A stretch of 64,000 bases of DNA, taken from contig BRXU01000037.1 of NCBI GenBank assembly GCA_030267565.1, positions 124,001 through 188,000 of the forward strand. The letters run 5' to 3'. How positions within the stretch are numbered: the first letter of the stretch is position 1; the number at the start of each line of letters is the position of its first letter. Shown piece after piece: positions 35,135 to 47,897 of this stretch. The notes below the pieces were generated by a model. That model saw nothing but the letters and a program-made list of their open reading frames with translations. It did not search any database and was not told the DNA's origin. The translations under genes and the position numbers were made by a program. Source of the stretch: Pleodorina starrii (Eukaryota > Chlorophyta > Chlorophyceae > Chlamydomonadales > Volvocaceae).

Positions 35135-38100
35135 GGGAGCGGCGATCGACCGGCCGGCCGGGTCGGGCAGGGCTACTGGGCCAGTAGCTGCTAAGGGGGA
35201 TCGTGGGCGCCGCGCGGCGGAAAGAGAGGTGGTGTTGGTGCAGCCCGCGATTCTGTCCGGTCGGGTCGGGGCCTCGATTGGGTCGGACGCGAGGCGTCCT
35301 GCTGGTGGTGCGGCGCTGCCTCACGCCGTCACGCGGCACCACCGGCTGCCAAGTCGTCCGTCCTACCGTATTAAGATGTATGATGTATGATGTATGATGT
35401 GTAGTGTGTGATGTGTGATGTGTTGGGTTCGTTGCCGGGACACCCCCTGTCGGTGTCGTGCTATGTGTTCTCCGTGCAAACAGAGCAACGTCACCTCCCC
35501 CCATCTCGAGGTGCGCGAGTGCTGGTTCCGGATGGCCGGATGTGGGTTCTACATGACCGTATGTGGCATGGGTACACACTGTGGTTTAAATTGAGCCATG
35601 AACAGGCCTTGTATAGAACCAAACAACCAAAAGTGTCGTTGTACATGGTACGGAGGTATACGGCATGAACCCTCCCGGCCCTCCACGGCTGCCCAGGGCG
35701 CCAAGGGTCAGGGGACGGAGCGCGGGCGTCTGGCCGGCTTGATAAGTTAATTAGCTCGTGCATGCCCCGACAAGCTGGCTGACTGCACGCCGCGTCTACT
35801 GCTGTGTTATAAACCCCCCGCCGTCGCGGCGTCTGTTGTTGCGACGGTGGCTACTTGCGCTGTTGGCCCCGGGGGGCGTCAGCCGCCGGCGGGGCGGATG
35901 GGCCGCACCGCATGCAACGGGGAGGAGGGCAGATCCGTGGATTCACCCCCATCGCTCTCTCGGGGCTCATTCGCAGGACCCGTGGGTCGGTTGAAGCGCC
36001 CGTAGAAGTTGGGATGCACCAGGACGGAAAGGAAAAGAAAGGAAAGGAAGGCACCACTTCTTTTCTTTTCCGGAAGAGGGACAATGCGGCGTCGAGGACA
36101 ATGCGTGTGTGTCTGGATATGGGCTGGGGGGGCCTTGGAACGGGACCGCGCATGCGTGGATGGATGTGGGTTTTAGGTTTTAGGGTTTTAGCACGCATGC
36201 GGCAGGCAGCGGCGCGCGGTCCCGGTAGGGACCGTCGCCGGGGATGCAAGTCTGGGATGGGGACTTGTTTCGCGGGATTGGGTTTTTGGGTTTTTAGGGT
36301 TGTTTTGTGGAGGCCTTTTTGTGGAGGTTTTTTTGTGGCCCACCAGCCGAAGGGGTTGAGGGGCACGGAGCGGCAGCCGGAGGACGGGCGTTGGAGGGGG
36401 CCTCTGCTGTGTTTACCCTACCGTATATGTGCCCTGAACCGGAGGTACGTCGCTGCGTCAAGCGTTGGTGTTTCGTAACTCGCTGCCATCGCAGAGACAC
36501 CTGAATGTGCTCCGAGGGGGTGTGTGTGCTTGTGCGTGTGTCTGTGCTTGTGTGTGCGTGTGTGCTTGTGCGTGTGTGTGTGTAACGTTACGGCACCGCG
36601 GCGCAAGGACAGTCGCGCGGAGGCGACCCGCAGGCAAAGCGCTGAAGCCGCCGGTTGCCTTTCGTGTCTTTTTTATTCGTTCTCGCCCCCTCTTCGGTCT
36701 TCTTCTTCTTTCTGCCCGCTCGATACCGACAACGAGACTCTCCCGGGCGCGCACCGATTTAGACGTATTGCATTGCTGGTGATGGTGGTGGTGAGCCTTT
36801 GATGGTCCTTCGTTTGTCTGGCCGTGTCTGGTCGTGTCTGGTCGTGTCCGGTCGGCGGAAAAGGCGGGAAAAGGAAGTCCCCGACGGTCGCCGCGCGATT
36901 ACTCTCGTTTTCTTTGCGTCGGACGCCCAGTCGTGGGGCGTACCGTACCGGCCCCGCCGACTTCCTGCGCGGTCGAAACGGGGGCGGGGGAATAAATGAA
37001 TCGGTTTACAGCGGACCGACCCTCAGAGGAGCACTAAATCGGTGGTGGTACATACGATATACCGCAGCTGACATTGGTGCCTGGCGGCGCGGCGTCGGGT
37101 GTCCGTTCTTCCGGCGTTCCGCCGAGCTGACGACTGGGCTGACGACTGGGCTGACGGCTCGCTCGCTCGTTCAATGGGTGCAGGTGCAGGTGCTCATCGT
37201 GAAGCAGCCCACGGCTTTGTCCTTGTTTTGGCATGAATACTGGCCGCTAGCTTACCGGGATTGGGATGTTGCATACCAGTAATAAAAGGGCTGGCAGCCG
37301 GCTTGTCGATCGGCCCCTGCCTGCTGGCGCGGCCTGCTGGGGTCTGAACGCGGTGTGTGGGGGCACTGGCGCGCGCTCTTGCGGGTGAGAGGGGAAAGGG
37401 AAAGGGGTCCTTGTGCTGCATCCTTATTTTTGTCCTCTCGCTCGATTGGTGCCGGAGATAGCTCCGCTACCTGGTGTTTGCGTGTGTGGATGTGTGTGCA
37501 TTCGTGGCGTCGGCGAGGCGAGGCGAGGCTTCGGGACATCCGTCTCGGCTGTCATTTGCTGCGTGTTTCTTTTTGTCATATGATCACCCCGTTACCAAGA
37601 CACACACACAAATATTTTACGTACCGCTTGCCCCACAGCAATCTGCATCTACCACCGAGGTTCATGGCGCGCCGGGTTGTTGTGAGTGGTGAGGTGAGGT
37701 GCACTGCTGCAGCACCGGACAGTGCATAAGGACCGGGTTTTCGAAGGTTGCTGCTGGACTTTCGTTCCACGTCACCGTAATGTCAGGACGTGCGTGTTCG
37801 CGAAGGGTACTTGACTGACCTTGTGCGTTTGCTGGATGAGTGTCCTGAAAGTGCCGCAAGGCCCTTTTGCCTATCACAAGAATTGGGGCCCACGTGTCGA
37901 ACAAACAGTGGAACTCCATACGACACGGCTAGATGGATTAAGGCCACGTCTCCTGGCCTCGCGGTGTGTGGGGTTTCGGAAGCCAAGGTGGTTGCTGGAC
38001 GGCCGACCCCTCCCTCTTCATGAGGAAATAAGCGCGTTTGCTCGCAACTGTTCGATGGTTTTATTGCGCACGTGCTCGCTCGGCAGCTCTGCATTAAGCC

Positions 38101-40540
38101 TTGTGCCTTGGCAGCGCTAATCCACTTGCTTTTACCCAGGCAGAAGAGGAGCGGTGCGGAATCGCTGCGGTTCCAAGTTCACAGCGTCTCCCGAAGTATG
38201 GCGTCCGTCTTGAACAACCGCAAACGAACAACCGCAAACAACCTCTCGACAACTGCGGACGACCAAGCGCGAGGACTCTGCAAACAGGTACTCGCGCCAA
38301 CGCACAGCATGGGGCGGAAACACACAGAGCTTACCTCAAACGCAGATCCAACCAATCAAGAAAGAACCCATCTCCCTCACAAACAGGAAGCAACCATGAA
38401 GTTGCACCCGGCCGGGCAACCAGCCCCCGGCCTTTGCGCGGCAGCAGGTGCATGGCAGCGCGCACTGCCCGTCTCCGCTCGACTGCGGGCCCGGCGCCGT
38501 TCCTCCGGCCGCCGCCCACTCCCTTTTCCCAACAGCGAAAAACTCGCAAAATGCAGGGAGGGGGGGCGGTGTCAATGTTGCGCGGAGTCCAGCAACCGCA
38601 CGTCCTTGCACGACTCCGCCCAGGATCAACAGACAGACCGGCCCCCGCTGGAGCCCAAAGGACACCAACTCTCCCCCCCTCTGCGACAAAGTACGATCCT
38701 TGATGCCGTTTCTCGCGGACAAGCGAGCATTGCGTGACGAAGAAGGCATTGTTTGCCGTACAACCAACCAAAAATAACCACCATGGGGTCATGAAGAAGT
38801 GACGAGCCTCTGTGGCAGCTGTGGCCCGGGCGGACTTGGATACGAACAATCAGAGCAATCCAACGAACCGAGCTTCCGCAGCCCTTGGAGCATCAAGCAA
38901 CCAAAGTCGGACGCCCTGCACTTGGTTTGCGTCCCCATTATGCATTACTAAGAGAGGCAAATGCCGCGATGCACACCGGGTCGCGATGCGCTCGATGCGA
39001 CCCACAAATCCAAATCGATGAATGCCGGCAAAAGATAGGGCATGCGTTGATAGATACCGTACGGAGAGTCGTACACGTGTAGTGCAGTACGACGACAAAA
39101 CGAGGCATCGAACGAGGCATATGGACATCCGTTTCCTAAGCTCGCATTCATTAATTCCTCAGGGCTGAGGAAGGCGCGGCCGGCGGGCGAATCTCCCTGG
39201 CCTCGGCAGGCGGGACACTCCCGCACCTATCCCAACCATCCAATATGCGGTTCAGGTACACGCACCCCGTTCCGTGCCATTCAACACACACCCATACAGT
39301 GTCAGGTGCGGTATGCACCGGCCAACTCCCCCGGGACCCACTGCAAACCAGTCTCTCCACACACACGCCAGCCACACACCAACCAGCCAACCACCCCACC
39401 AGCCAGCCAACCAGCCAGCTGACTACTTGAAGCAACGGGATGACGCATGCGACAGCTCACAAAAACCACCCGCGCAAAGTGCATGCCCACCGCAGCGGCC
39501 AGCAGCGTCCGCTGCCCCCGCTGTCGTTCATTCCTCCGGGCTACGGTATGCAAACGTTTGGCACGCAGTCCTCAAGATTTGCACAGTGCCCTCCCTCGTC
39601 CCTCTGACCGGTGGCGCAGGCTGAAGTCTCCAGTGCGCGTGCCGGTCGATTCATCCGGGGATCCCGGGGCCGGGGGCCCGGGGCCTTGTAATGTTTCCCT
39701 GCGCGTTGACCGTTCTCTGGTTGCCTTGGAAGCGTTTGGCAGCTGACCCTTCACGTGCCACTCCACGGCAGCCATTCCACAACGTTCAGCACTGTGTCCG
39801 CACGGTAGGTCGCGCGACGAATACACACACATACACACACAACCCCTGCAACACATCTTTTTTTGTCACCGTCATCATTCTTGCGCACACGAGCTGCGGA
39901 CATTGCCGCCCACATCTCGCGTTTGGGACCAAAAGATTGTCATTCATGACTCCAGCAACGCTTTTCCATAACGGCTGGCGCCTTGCCGTCGCTTTTTCTG
40001 AGAGCCTGAAGGCTCCTTTGGAAGCCTCACGTGCGCGGCGCCTCAAGCCTCCGACCGAACCGCAGCCGAGCTCCACAGAGTCACACACCTCCGACAGCAC
40101 CTGCCGCCTCCGGAGAGGCACCGTCCGCGCTTTCCAGCCACGTTTTCCAGCCACCCCTTTTCGCTCTGGCCGCATATCTTGTAGCCCTCTTTCCGGTCCT
40201 GTCCTGAGCCCCGACCCAGGGGACGCACAACTGACCCCGTTCGTCCCGACGGACCCCTCGAGACGACGGCTCGCCCCACTCACTCACTCACTCACTCATG
40301 GCCCAGCCGCGCCACACCCAGACTCCTACACCGCCGCGGCAGCCATGCCCCGACAAAACCCAGCTCGCCACGGGCCCCGACCCCGCAGCACCCCATCCAG
40401 CCAGCTTCTCGCATCCTCCATCCACATGCAACCCACTTGCATCCCACGCTACCCTTCAACCCGCCACCCGCCTTCAACCTCCCCCCACCCCGCCTTCCCC
40501 CCGCCACGAGCCCTCCCAACTCACGTCCCGCTTCCGGCAG
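35135..40540. other. 5.4-kb stretch without a recognisable gene
   Basis: This includes the 3' flank of the stress-domain gene (a TGTAA signal, the usual volvocine poly(A) motif, is seen only at 36581-36585) and the 3' flank of the minus-strand F-box gene. Simple repeats occur: TGTATGA units at 35369-35400, GTGT/GCTT tracts at 36515-36585, CCAAC/CCAGC units at 39370-39420 and ACTC units near 40277. A telomere-like tract lies at 36168-36191. Open frames up to 411 codons were inspected and look non-coding or antisense. Confidence 0.5.
36149..36201 (+). repeat. Telomere-like TTTTAGGG tract inside a short inverted repeat
   Basis: GGGTTTTAGGTTTTAGGG followed by TTTTAG occupies 36168-36191. TTTTAGGG is the telomere repeat of Chlamydomonas-type algae. 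It is bracketed by CGCATGCGT (36149-36157) and its complement ACGCATGCG (36193-36201). A second degenerate run of T4-6 and GGG units occurs at about 36279-36300. Confidence 0.6.
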
Positions 40541-43500
40541 CTAACCCTCCTCCTCCTCCTCCTCCTCCTCCCCCTCCCGTGCATCCAGATCCGGACCCAA
40601 TTCTGGATCCGGATCCACACCGCCCTCCGCAGCGCCCACCGCAGCGCCCGGCGGCACCTGGCTCCGCACCCACCGCAACACGTCCGTGGCCCGGCTCAGG
40701 TCCCGGGACAAGCTCAGCTCAAGTCGGCGCACCGCGCGCTTCTGCACCTCCACCCAGTCCACGGGGCAGCCCTGCGCGTGCAGCCAGCGCAGCGCCGCCA
40801 GGGGGCTGCTGCGGCCTCCGTCGTAATCGCAGTCGGGGTACACGGCCCCGGAGAAGGTGGCGCCGGCCGGGTCCCAGGGACAGCCCAGCGAGCGCAGGCA
40901 GCGCAGCGTGGCCAGGTCGCCGTTAGTTGGCGCCGGCCTCGATGTAGGCGGCGCCCTTGGCCTGCGGGAGGGCAGCAGGTAGCAGCGGGAACAGGTAAGC
41001 AGGTAAGCAGGTAAGCAGGTAGGGCGTGTGCGAGGTGGCGGCGCGGCGTGGTTGTCAAGGAGGTGGCATTGTAAGAGTTTCGTGGATTTGGTTTTCAAAC
41101 TTTGGTTTGTGGCAGTGGCAGAGTCATGCAAAGCTAATACGCGGGAGGGCGACATGTCCGCTTCCGGTGGCGTTACGGCAGGTGGTGGCGTCCATCCGCG
41201 AACCCGCGGGGGCAAGCTCTGCCAGCCCAAGAGGGCAGCTAGCCCCCTAATTCCTGCCAAGTGTTGCCGACCCCAGGGCGAGACGCCGCCGAACGCCAAA
41301 CCCAACCAACCAACCAGCCAACTAACTAACTAACCAACCATGCATGCAGCCACCAGCCGAAGATGCGCCACCGCCGCCGCCGCAGCGCCCCGCACACACT
41401 CACGCACGCACGCACGCAGCCGCGCTGTGCGAGGGACAACATCACGCCGTCGTACACACGACCGCCACGGCCCCAACGAAGCCGCACTAACCCCCATGGG
41501 ACAGCCCAGCGCCGCCAGTCTCTCCAGCAGCAGCCAGCTGCCCACCTTGGCAGCCGCCGTGAACGCCCCCTCGTCACAGGGGCAGCCCCGCGCCGCCAGC
41601 CACTCCACCTTCTCCAGGCTGCCCGACTCTGCCGCGCTGGAAAAGGTGTGCGGGCCCCAGGGACAGCCCCGCGCCCGCATCCACTGCATCAGCTCCAGGC
41701 TGCCGTACTCCGCCGCCTTGTACGACACCAGCTCGTCCCACAGGCAGCCCTGTGCCCACAGCCACTGCATCAGCTCAAGGCTGCCCGACTCGGCGCCGGC
41801 CACCGCCAGATCCACGCCCCGGTGCGTCACCGCGGCCAGTGCCTCGCCGCCGCCCGCCGGCCCCGCCTCCGGCGCCTCCGTCAGCCAGCGCAGCACGTTC
41901 AGGTGGCCGTGCCGGGCGGCGCTGAGGGCGACGTGTTTGCCGATGTGGCAGCCCAGCGCCGCCAGCTCTGACAGGGCGGCGGTGTTGCCGTCCTCGGCCG
42001 CGCGCCGCAGCGCGCCCTTGCCGTTGCGCTCGTCCAGCAGGCCGTACTCGTGGAGGTACCGTACCTGTACACATACACAAACACACACATACGCGTCATA
42101 GCACATGTCTGTCTGTATGTCAGCGTGTCCGTATTACAGGGAGTAATGGGTATGTTCAGGAGCCCTGCTGAATCCAGCTGCACCCGGGTTTGAACAGGGC
42201 AAAAACCCTTCCACCGTGCATCAGATACTTTGTCCCTTTTTACCCGTTCGACGATCAAAGACGCCGAAAGACGCGCACCTGCAGCCCCGGCCGGCCGGAC
42301 AGCACGCTACGCCCGCCCACCTGCATCGCATCCCTTTTAGCGGTCGTCGCAGGAACGGCGCCGTTCTGCCAAACTGTCCGGTTCCCACCCACCGTTCGAC
42401 TACAAGCGAGTCGAGTTAAATCGCGCCCTGGGGACGGAACGGAACGCAGCACGGGTTCTTGCTCGTGGTTCTGAGCGGGAGTGCACCTCTGACAGGATTG
42501 CACCCTTTTGGCGGCTTGCCGTCCAGCTTGGTGCGCGCAGCGGACCGTGCATCGACACCGCGACGCGCAGCACACAGCACAGCGCAGCACACAGCACAGC
42601 ACGGCACACAGCACAGCAAGGCACGCCCGGCGGGGCGCAGGGGGCCCGAGCCGGAGCCGGAGCGCCCCGCAACGCAACGCAGTGCAGAGTTTTCCCTCAC
42701 TGTCACTCACCACTGCCAGGTTGTTGACGCGGATGGCGGCCTCGGGCACATCGTCCACGCCCCACAGCAACTCCACCTGCCGCAACAGCTCCAGACGCGG
42801 GATGGCGTCGGGCCGCTCCGCGATGGGGCCCTTGCTGTTGCACGCCTCGGTGGTGAGAATCAGATCCACCGGATCCACCGCCCCGAACACCGCCAGCAGC
42901 CACTCCACCTTGGCCCGCCAGTCGGGCGCCGGGCCGCACGCGGCGGTCACAACGGCGCCGTTGGCGTGCCCGATCTTGACGCGACGCAGGATGCCGTACC
43001 GGCCGTCGTACAGCTGCTGCAGCGACGCCGCGTCGAAGGCGTACGCGGCGACGAGGAGAAGGTCTGGGTCGCGGCGGGCCTTGGCGAAGCCGGGCAGCTG
43101 CAGCAGCCAGTCGGTGAGGGCGACGTGGCCGCCGCGCGCAGCCGCGGTGACGACGGGACGCGCGCGGGTGTGGTTGGTATCGTCGTTGGGGATGAAGTCG
43201 TCGAATAGGTCGCTGATGAAACTGAGGTCGGAGACGTCGCCGTCGCCGACGTAAGCGCCCTCGTCCTCATCACTCTCGCTGCCAGTGGCGGCGGCGGCGG
43301 CGGCGGCGACGCAGGTAATGCCGGCGGACATAAGGCCCTCGCACAGCGCCCGGTGGCCCGCGCCGGCGGCCGCGGCCCAGGTCTCAGCGGCGATCTCGAG
43401 AGGGATGACGTGGCCTCGCCCATGGCGCAGCAGGAAGATCACCACGTCCAGGTGCCCGGCCTTTGCGGCGGCCTTGACGGCTGACAGCGCCGCGTTTTCA

Positions 43501-43931
43501 AGGTCGCAGGCGTTTGCGACCAGCCACCGGCAGACGTCGGAGTGGCCGCTCTCGGCCGCCGCGTCCAAGAGCGCTTGTGTCAGCGTGCAGCCGGCCGTCT
43601 CAACCGCTGTCTCCAGGTTGGGCAGGCTGCCGCTGCGCGCGGTGAGGCAGAGCAGCAGATGACGCTGTTTGAAGGTCAGGCAGCGCACCGCAGGGTTCTC
43701 GAAGCCGCCCCAGCGCCGAACGAAGGCGTGGTGCGGCGACAGCTGCGACAACCGGACCGCGACCCGGCTGTGCAAGCACTCTGCAATGCGCTTGTTGATC
43801 AGACGCACGTTGCATGCTATTTCGTTGTCTGGAAGAAAGCTAACAACGTGCTCCAGAAGGTTTGGCGGAAGATCATCTAGGGTTCTCATAACAGGCTCCA
43901 TGATTGGCCTTACATCTGATAGCGAAGTCAT
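40541..43931 (-). CDS. F-box and ankyrin-like repeat protein, paralogue A
   Basis: Exons 42711-43931, 41492-42064 and 40541-40961. An F-box-like segment (LDDLPPNLLEHVVSFLPDNE, then VRLINKRIAECL) occupies residues about 17-60. It is followed by ankyrin-like units of the AAxxGHxxVxxWLxxxGC type, such as GSLELMQWLWAQGC and GSLEKVEWLAARGCP. F-box proteins usually bring substrates to SCF ubiquitin ligases, and the repeats would be the substrate surface. The C-terminus is a run of glutamates ending at the TAG at 40541. Exon 3 fits the expected phase only with a one-base shift: the phase-0 frame (AKGAAYIEAGAN) hits TAA at 40923-40925, just before GDLATLRCLRSLGCPWD in the next frame. That indicates a frameshift, a sequencing error or a different splice. 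The intron 2 donor is GTTAGT. The closest relative is the gene at 45267-47897. Confidence 0.8.
42575..42635 (+). repeat. CACAGCACAG-type repeat in intron 1 of paralogue A
   Basis: Irregular CAGCACA units lie in the intron between the first two exons of the minus-strand F-box gene, an intron that paralogue B lacks. Confidence 0.7.
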
Positions 43932-45266
43932 GTTTATTTTATTGCATCGAATACGTCGGTAAAGGATAAGTTTGGATAACCTTGGACTTGAGCCCTGAGG
44001 TTGCGTCTTACGTGGTGACCACGTAAGACGGACGTTGTTTGTACGACAGAGGACGGGCTCTTGGTACTGGATGGAAACAAGTAGGCTTTCAATTCCATAA
44101 AAAGTATAAACGCACGGGAAAACGTGCCTGCAGGAGCAGGCGATTCAACGAGGGGTTCCGATGTTTGGGGCCGGATTCATGGTTTTGCAGCTTCAAGGTG
44201 CCTCGCCTTTGGTCTGAAAGAGTTGGCACACGCAATCTTACCGTCCGGGTGCATGGGAATCGGCTGATCCGGTTGCGACCCTTGCCTGCGGACGCCCGTG
44301 AAGACTGCGCTGCTGCGTGCGAAGGTGGCGGGCAGCGGGCGGGTAGGCAGATGGTCGCAGCCGCTTCCCCCGCACCCCTTATCCTGGCCCGGGTAGGCTT
44401 TGGTGACTTTTTCTTTCCCCTGCTGGGAACCATCGCCGATTAATGAGGCATCCCCGAGCGGTTGCGTCTTTGAGCTTTCCCCGGGCTCCGGCAGGGTACT
44501 GTGCGTTCCGTAGGGGATAGACGGTTGGGGTACCCTGAACGATCTTTATTCCTTTGCTGCGGATGCTCACTGTCTGGGAGTTGTCTGTAAGTGCGGCTGT
44601 TTCGGGTATGTCTTACAGGGCTTCGGCCGCGACTCTTTCGGGGATGGCATGCACCGGTGATCCTCAGGGCCGACCCGACGGTAATCAGTTCATTCATACA
44701 TCGGAGACTCATGCATCAACGACGCTGAACCCTCTGACAAACATACACAATAATCGCTGTAGCAGCACATTACAATTGCGGCGAAACGAATTGCGGTGAG
44801 GCGTTGTGGAACCAGGTGGAACCAGCTGTTTCTATGTGTGCTCCGAAACACGATGCTTATGCCCGATTTGGTTCGTGATTACATGGCCTATATCCGCTTT
44901 AAATATATTTGAATTTGTTGAGGAGCGCCTTAGTCGTGCGGACGGTGCCTTTCCTTTGAAATGCAGACCGCGACACCGGACTGGTTAATAGCCATGATAG
45001 ATTGCACAAACGCTGCTGTGTTGCAGGAAAATTACCTTCGTTCACACCAGTTACCTTCGTTGACACTAAGCACCTTCGTGCCCACCTGGGCCTGACGAAG
45101 TTGGAGGCACCTGCTTACCGCTGTCTTTCTGTCCGGCAGCTGAGCCAAGCCTGTTACTTCGAACATCAGTTCACGATCAGCTTGCAATATTCAAAGAAGC
45201 TTAATCATCTTGCAATACCATTTTAGTCACGAAGCCGTGCTGTCCCTTGTGTGCTGAGTAGGTCAC
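43932..45266. other. Shared 1.3-kb spacer of the divergent F-box pair
   Basis: The two paralogues are transcribed away from each other from this interval, so it holds both promoters. No clear TATA box was found near either ATG. The outstanding sequence is the palindrome at 44004-44030. Confidence 0.5.
44004..44030. promoter_or_regulatory. 27-bp palindrome near the start of paralogue A
   Basis: CGTCTTACGTGGT and its exact complement ACCACGTAAGACG flank a single central G. The palindrome lies 73 bp upstream of the minus-strand ATG. The ACGTGG/CCACGT cores resemble ACGT-type boxes bound by bZIP dimers, so a dimer-binding site or a cruciform is possible. Function is inferred only from symmetry and position. 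Confidence 0.45.
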
Positions 45267-47897
45267 ATGACTGTCCTCGACGCCGATGAGGCCGACCGCG
45301 TTGTGCGCGAGGTGCACGACCCCTTACGCATCTGGCAGCAGCTTCCGCCTGAGATCTCCCAGCGGATCATCGGCTTCTTGCCCCGAAACGAAGTCGCGTG
45401 CACCGTCCGGCTGGTCAACAAGGCCGCGGCTGCGCTCTTCCGCGGCCCGCGCTACGCGACCGTGCGCCTGTCCCAGCCCGTCCCGCCCCACGCCTTCCTC
45501 CGCCGCTGGGACGTTCCCCACGCGGCACGCTGCCTAACGCTCAAGCAGCGGCGGCAGCTGCTGCGCCTGACCGCCCGCAGCGGCTGCATCGCCAATCTAG
45601 AGGTCGTCATCCAGCGCCTGGGCTGCCCCCTCACCACCTCTCTCCTCGCCGCCGCCGCGTCCGCCGAGCAGAAGGCCACCTGCCTCTGGCTCCGAGACCA
45701 TGGCTGCCGCTGGAGCGAAGCTGTCATGCGCGTCGCTGCTGCCACCGGCAACGCGCCCTTCTGCGCCTGGCTCATCGACGCTGGCTGCCCCTTCGACGAG
45801 AGGGCGCTCACCGCCGCCGCAGCCGCCGGCCACGCCGCCGTCTGCGAGCTGCTCGTCGCGCGCGGCTGCACCTGGCACGCCGTCGCGGCCAGCGCCGCCG
45901 CCACCGGCGGCCACGTCGACCTGCTCGACTGGCTCCTGGCGTGCCGGCCGGCATCCGTCGGCGCCGCGTTTGAGAGCGTCCTTGCAGCCGTTGCGACCGG
46001 CTGCGATTTCCCGACGCTGCAGCGTCTGCACGCGCAGCTGCTGTCGCCGGCTCCGCCGCCGCACGGCGGCGGCAATGTGCACGACGACGACGACGACTGG
46101 GCTCCGCCGCCGCATCCGCCGCCGCCGTCGGCCTTCCTGCACGACCACCTCCGCGTCCGCCACGTCAGCGCCGCCATCGGCAGCGCCACCCCCGACTGGC
46201 GCGCCAAGGTGGAGTGGCTGCTGGCGCAGGGCTTCCCGCTGACCGTTGACTGCTGGCGCGCCGCCGCGTCACGGCCCGACTGGCTGGAGCGGCTGGACTG
46301 GCTGCAGCAGAAGGGCCTGCAGCTGGACGTGCGCGCGGCGCTTGCTGCCGCGCGTGCCGGCCGCGTGGACGCGCTGTTGTATCTAATGGCGCAGGGCGTG
46401 CGGCTGGGCGGCTTCGAGAGCATGCTGGCGACCGAGGCGGCGGGCAGCGGTCACCTGTACGTGCTGCAGGCGCTGGCCGAGCGGGACGTGCGCTGGGACG
46501 TGGGCGTGTCGTTGCAGCACGCGGCGGCAAGTGGGCACACGCACGTGGTCAAGTGGCTGCTGGAGACGTTTGCAGGCGGCGGCGCGGACGGCCCCGCCGG
46601 CGGAGATGGCGGCGGCGGCGAGGGTGGTGGCGGCGGCGGTGGAGATGGTGGCGAGGATGCGCAGCGGCTGATGCAGGAGGCGGCGACGGTCGCGGCGGGC
46701 GCTGGCAGCTTGGAGCTGCTGACATGGCTGTACGACCGGGGCTGCCGCTTCCACGAGCAAACGTTTGCGGTGGCGGCGGAGTGGGGCAGCGAGGAGATGT
46801 TGGAGTGGCTGGTGGACAAGGGCTGCCCCATGGGGGTGAGCGCGGCGGTGGCGGGCTCCAGGGTTGGGTTGGGCCACAGCGGCGGAACGGAGGCGACGTT
46901 GACGGACGGGCCCAGGACCCAGCAATACTTACCATACATACTGGGCGCCGGGGACTCGAGCGGGGCAGAGGCCACGATCGATGTGGGTCGCAGCCGAGAA
47001 AGCCCGGTGTTTGTTGCCAACAAGAAATGTTGTTGCCAACAAGCACCGGGCCCCCTAGCAGCGGCCCCCATGCGTGGGACTGTGCTTTGGCGCACAAGTC
47101 GAAAGCTGCACGCACCCCCCGCATTTGGTTGCGCACTACCGTATCTCGGTGGGCATCGCATGCCCTATCTAAGAAGCTACGCCGGCGCGGGTGGGTCCTT
47201 CGCGGCGCGCGCGCGCGCCCTGCTGGAACACGGCGCGCGTGAAGGGTGAAGGGCCACGTGTGCTCGTGTGGAGTCCAGCTAACGCCATACACGGTATGGA
47301 CGAGCATTGAAACGGTTATGAAAGTGTAGGGACGGATGGACTGCCCCACTGCACACTCCCAAATGGAGCTCGAGCGAGCGCGGCAAATGTTGAGCTGGCT
47401 TCATGTCCACACAACACCGTTAGTCGCCAACTAACCGTAACCGGCCAACCAACCCCGTTTCCCACGACACGCAGGACTCCGGCGAGCCCTACGTGCGCGC
47501 CGCCCAAATCGGCGACCTGGCCACCCTGCGCTGCCTTCGCTCGCTGGGCTGTCCCTGGGACCCGCGCGGCGCCACCTTCACGCGCGCCGTCGCGCAGGGC
47601 TGCAGCCGGCGTGTGCTGCAGTGGCTGCACGAGCAGGGCTGCCCGGTCAACTGGGCCGCGGCGTGGCGCGAGGCGCTGCGGCCGTGGCGCAAGGAGGTCG
47701 AGGTGGTGGACTGGATTCGGGTTCAGCGGCGCCAGGCGGGCCTGCTGACCGGCCCGTGCCTGCGGCTGCAGCAGCGCCTGGGGCTGCGGATGCGGCTGGG
47801 GCTGCCCGAGTGGTGCGGCTGCGCGGCGCAGCTGGCGGCGGATCAGGTGCGGCGGCTGCGCGAGCGGCTGGCGGCCTTGACCAGCAGGCGTGGGTGA
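45267..47897 (+). CDS. F-box and ankyrin-like repeat protein, paralogue B
   Basis: Two exons, 45267-46835 and 47475-47897, give 663 residues in one continuous frame. The N-terminal F-box-like part (IWQQLPPEISQRIIGFLPRN, then VRLVNKAAAALF) aligns with paralogue A, as do HAFLRRW, RCLTLKQRRQLLRLTARSG, TPDWRAKVEWLLA and the C-terminal GDLATLRCLRSLGCPWD. The rest is a series of 27-33-residue ankyrin-like units ending in WL-x3-GCP motifs. An acidic patch DDDDDW near residue 275 and a Gly/Asp-rich insert near 445 interrupt them. A substrate-receptor role in an SCF ligase is inferred from the family. The donor after CPMG matches the intron 2 position of paralogue A, while A's intron 1 is absent here. 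The 639-bp intron contains a duplicated TTGTTGCCAACAAG motif near 47012-47042. Confidence 0.85.

Noticed and set aside
38072..38737. 221-codon plus-strand frame in the 5.4-kb gap
   Set aside because: Overlapping frames of similar length occur on both strands and no motif or codon bias supports coding.
39691..40926. 411-codon plus-strand frame
   Set aside because: Pro/Ser/Arg-rich, overlaps antisense the last exon of the F-box paralogue, no recognisable domain.
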